Shown: positions 6,003 through 7,174 of the stretch, one piece after another
Position numbering within the stretch: the first letter of the stretch is position 1
How the letters are laid out: every line of letters starts with the position of its first letter
DNA from: Opitutia bacterium
GTDB lineage: Bacteria; Verrucomicrobiota; Verrucomicrobiia; Opitutales; Opitutaceae
Assembly: GCA_003157575.1 (NCBI GenBank)
Contig: PMKA01000328.1
Coordinates: 12,854-20,027, forward strand
DNA length: 7,174 nucleotides
Direction of reading: 5' to 3'
Made by a program: the position numbers and the translations under genes
Notes under the pieces: model-generated
What the model was told of the DNA's origin: nothing
The model's input: the letters and a program-made list of their open reading frames with translations, nothing else
Databases searched by the model: none

Positions 6003-7174
6003 ATGAGTGAGAAGTCTCCTTTGCCTCCTTCGCCGGAGTCCCCGCCGACAGAGCTCGATCGCGCGCTCATCGTTGTCGATGCGTCCGGCTGCCTGCGCCG
6101 CCTGAATTCCAGTGCGGCGCGATTCACCGGCAGGCCGGCGGCGGAGCTTGTCGGCATGCCGCTCGATGAAGTTCTGCGTCTGGCCGGCCGGCCATCACCC
6201 TCTTCGTCCCGATGGTGGGTGACGCTGCCGCCGGACACGTCGATCGAAGTGGTGGAAGCTGGCAACGAAGTCCCGCTGCTCGCCCGGGTGCAGCAGCTTG
6301 ATGACGGCCATGAATCGTGGTGTCTGCTTGAGCTGCGGGCGGCTGGCAGGACCGAGGGGCCCTCCGGAGACGGCACGGAATCGAGCAGGTCGGACTGGCT
6401 CGACAGTTACGAGCTCGCCTTTCATGCGGACGCCTCCGGCCGGTTCCTTGCGGTAAGTCACTCGTTTGCCCGCAAGTTTGGACGGCAGGCGAATCTGTGG
6501 AGGGGCGAGTCGAGTGTCTCGCTCCTGCATCCTGACGACGCCGAGGGGTGGATCACCGCCGTCGAGTCGCTCCACCATCCGCCGCACCGGAACACGCTCG
6601 AACACCGCTGGCGCACGCCGCAGGGATGGCGGTGGATTGCCTGGGATCTGAGCGCCCAGCACAACATTACCGGCGAAGTTGTCGCGCTGAAGGCCACTGG
6701 AAGCGACGTGACGAAACGGCGGATGGCCGAGGAGCAATATCTCAGATTGTCATGCGCCGTAGAGCAGTCGCCGGTGGCGATTCTCATCACCGATCCCCAG
6801 GGACGGGTGCAGTACGTCAACCGCAAGTTCACCGAATCCAGCGGCAACTCGATGGAGGACATCCTGGACCGCAATCTGGATCCGTTGCGCACAGGCCACG
6901 CCGATGACGAGGCCTATGAGCGATTCTGGCAGACATTGCGCAAAAACGGGGAATGGAGCGGCGAACTTTGCATGGCGCAACCCCAGGGCAAGACCGTCTG
7001 GGAGTCGGTGCGCGTGTCGTCCATCCGCAACACTGCAGGGGAGATCACGAACCTGCTATGCATGCGCGAGGACATCACCGAGCGGAAGAAGCTCGAGGAG
7101 CAGCTCCGGCAGTCCCAGAAGATGGAGAGCCTGGGAACGCTGGCCGGCGGAATCGCGCACGATTTCAACAACAT
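6003..7174 (+). CDS. PAS-domain sensor histidine kinase, N-terminal part (cut by window end)
   Basis: 390 complete codons are present and the gene runs off the right edge. No transmembrane segment or signal peptide appears, so it is probably a cytoplasmic sensor. Three PAS-like units follow each other. The first is about residues 18-112 (ALIVVDASGCLRRLNSSAAR, and LVGMPL at 49-54). The second, about 131-240, is PAS fold-3 type, with HPDDAEGW at 176-183, RTPQGWRWIAW at 204-214 and the usual end DVTKRR. The third, about 246-362, has AVEQSPVAILITDPQGRVQY and the end EDITERKK. Next comes the dimerisation helix and phosphoacceptor box KMESLGTLAGGIAHDFNN, with the expected phospho-accepting histidine at residue 386. 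This H-box type is typical of PAS kinases that often carry a C-terminal receiver domain; the ATPase and any receiver lie outside the window. ATG 6003 is the first in-frame ATG but has no clear ribosome binding site. It follows the HDOD gene by 103 bases, so a shared transcript is possible. The ligand is unknown. Confidence 0.9.
   Translation, partial: MSEKSPLPPSPESPPTELDRALIVVDASGCLRRLNSSAARFTGRPAAELVGMPLDEVLRLAGRPSPSSSRWWVTLPPDTSIEVVEAGNEVPLLARVQQLDDGHESWCLLELRAAGRTEGPSGDGTESSRSDWLDSYELAFHADASGRFLAVSHSFARKFGRQANLWRGESSVSLLHPDDAEGWITAVESLHHPPHRNTLEHRWRTPQGWRWIAWDLSAQHNITGEVVALKATGSDVTKRRMAEEQYLRLSCAVEQSPVAILITDPQGRVQYVNRKFTESSGNSMEDILDRNLDPLRTGHADDEAYERFWQTLRKNGEWSGELCMAQPQGKTVWESVRVSSIRNTAGEITNLLCMREDITERKKLEEQLRQSQKMESLGTLAGGIAHDFNN

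Noticed and set aside
4988..6376. 462-codon leftward open frame antisense to the HDOD gene and the kinase start
   Set aside because: It lies opposite two clearly recognisable genes, crosses their boundary and shows low-complexity Arg/Pro/Ser/His-rich sequence with no family resemblance. Long antisense frames are common in GC-rich DNA.

Overview
The window is GC-rich, apparently chromosomal bacterial DNA with five recognisable genes and a few uninformative bases at the left edge. No tRNA, rRNA, CRISPR array, insertion sequence or integrase was seen. The lineage cannot be fixed from sequence alone. A Maf-like (DUF115) protein, a SPINDLY/OGT-like protein, a CMP-sugar synthetase, an HDOD protein and a multi-PAS kinase together suit a motile, GC-rich Gram-negative bacterium. 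Verrucomicrobiota (Opitutales-like) or a deltaproteobacterial group are my guesses, held with low confidence.

Layout: bases 1-97 hold perhaps the last codons of a rightward gene. A leftward two-gene unit follows. Its first gene (3579 to 2071) encodes a 502-aa Maf/DUF115 glycosyltransferase. After 29 bases comes a 647-aa protein with TPR repeats and an O-GlcNAc-transferase-type catalytic region (2041 to 98). Bases 3580-4095 are a long divergent intergenic region with no convincing gene. Rightward from there come a 239-aa CMP-sugar (acylneuraminate-type) cytidylyltransferase (4096-4815), a 306-aa HDOD protein (4979-5899), and the N-terminal 390 residues of a PAS-PAS-PAS histidine kinase (6003 to the window end).

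How they may work together: the three genes around the 3580-4095 spacer look like a protein-glycosylation module. The cytidylyltransferase would activate a nonulosonic-acid-like sugar with CTP, and the Maf-like protein is the expected kind of transferase to put such a sugar on flagellin. The TPR-OGT protein is a second, unrelated nucleocytoplasmic glycosyltransferase that may act on the same or another protein. The HDOD protein and the sensor kinase are signalling genes, and their link to glycosylation is positional only. No sugar-biosynthesis genes (NeuB/PseI or NeuC/PseG types) and no flagellin gene lie inside the window, so the substrate and acceptor stay unproven.
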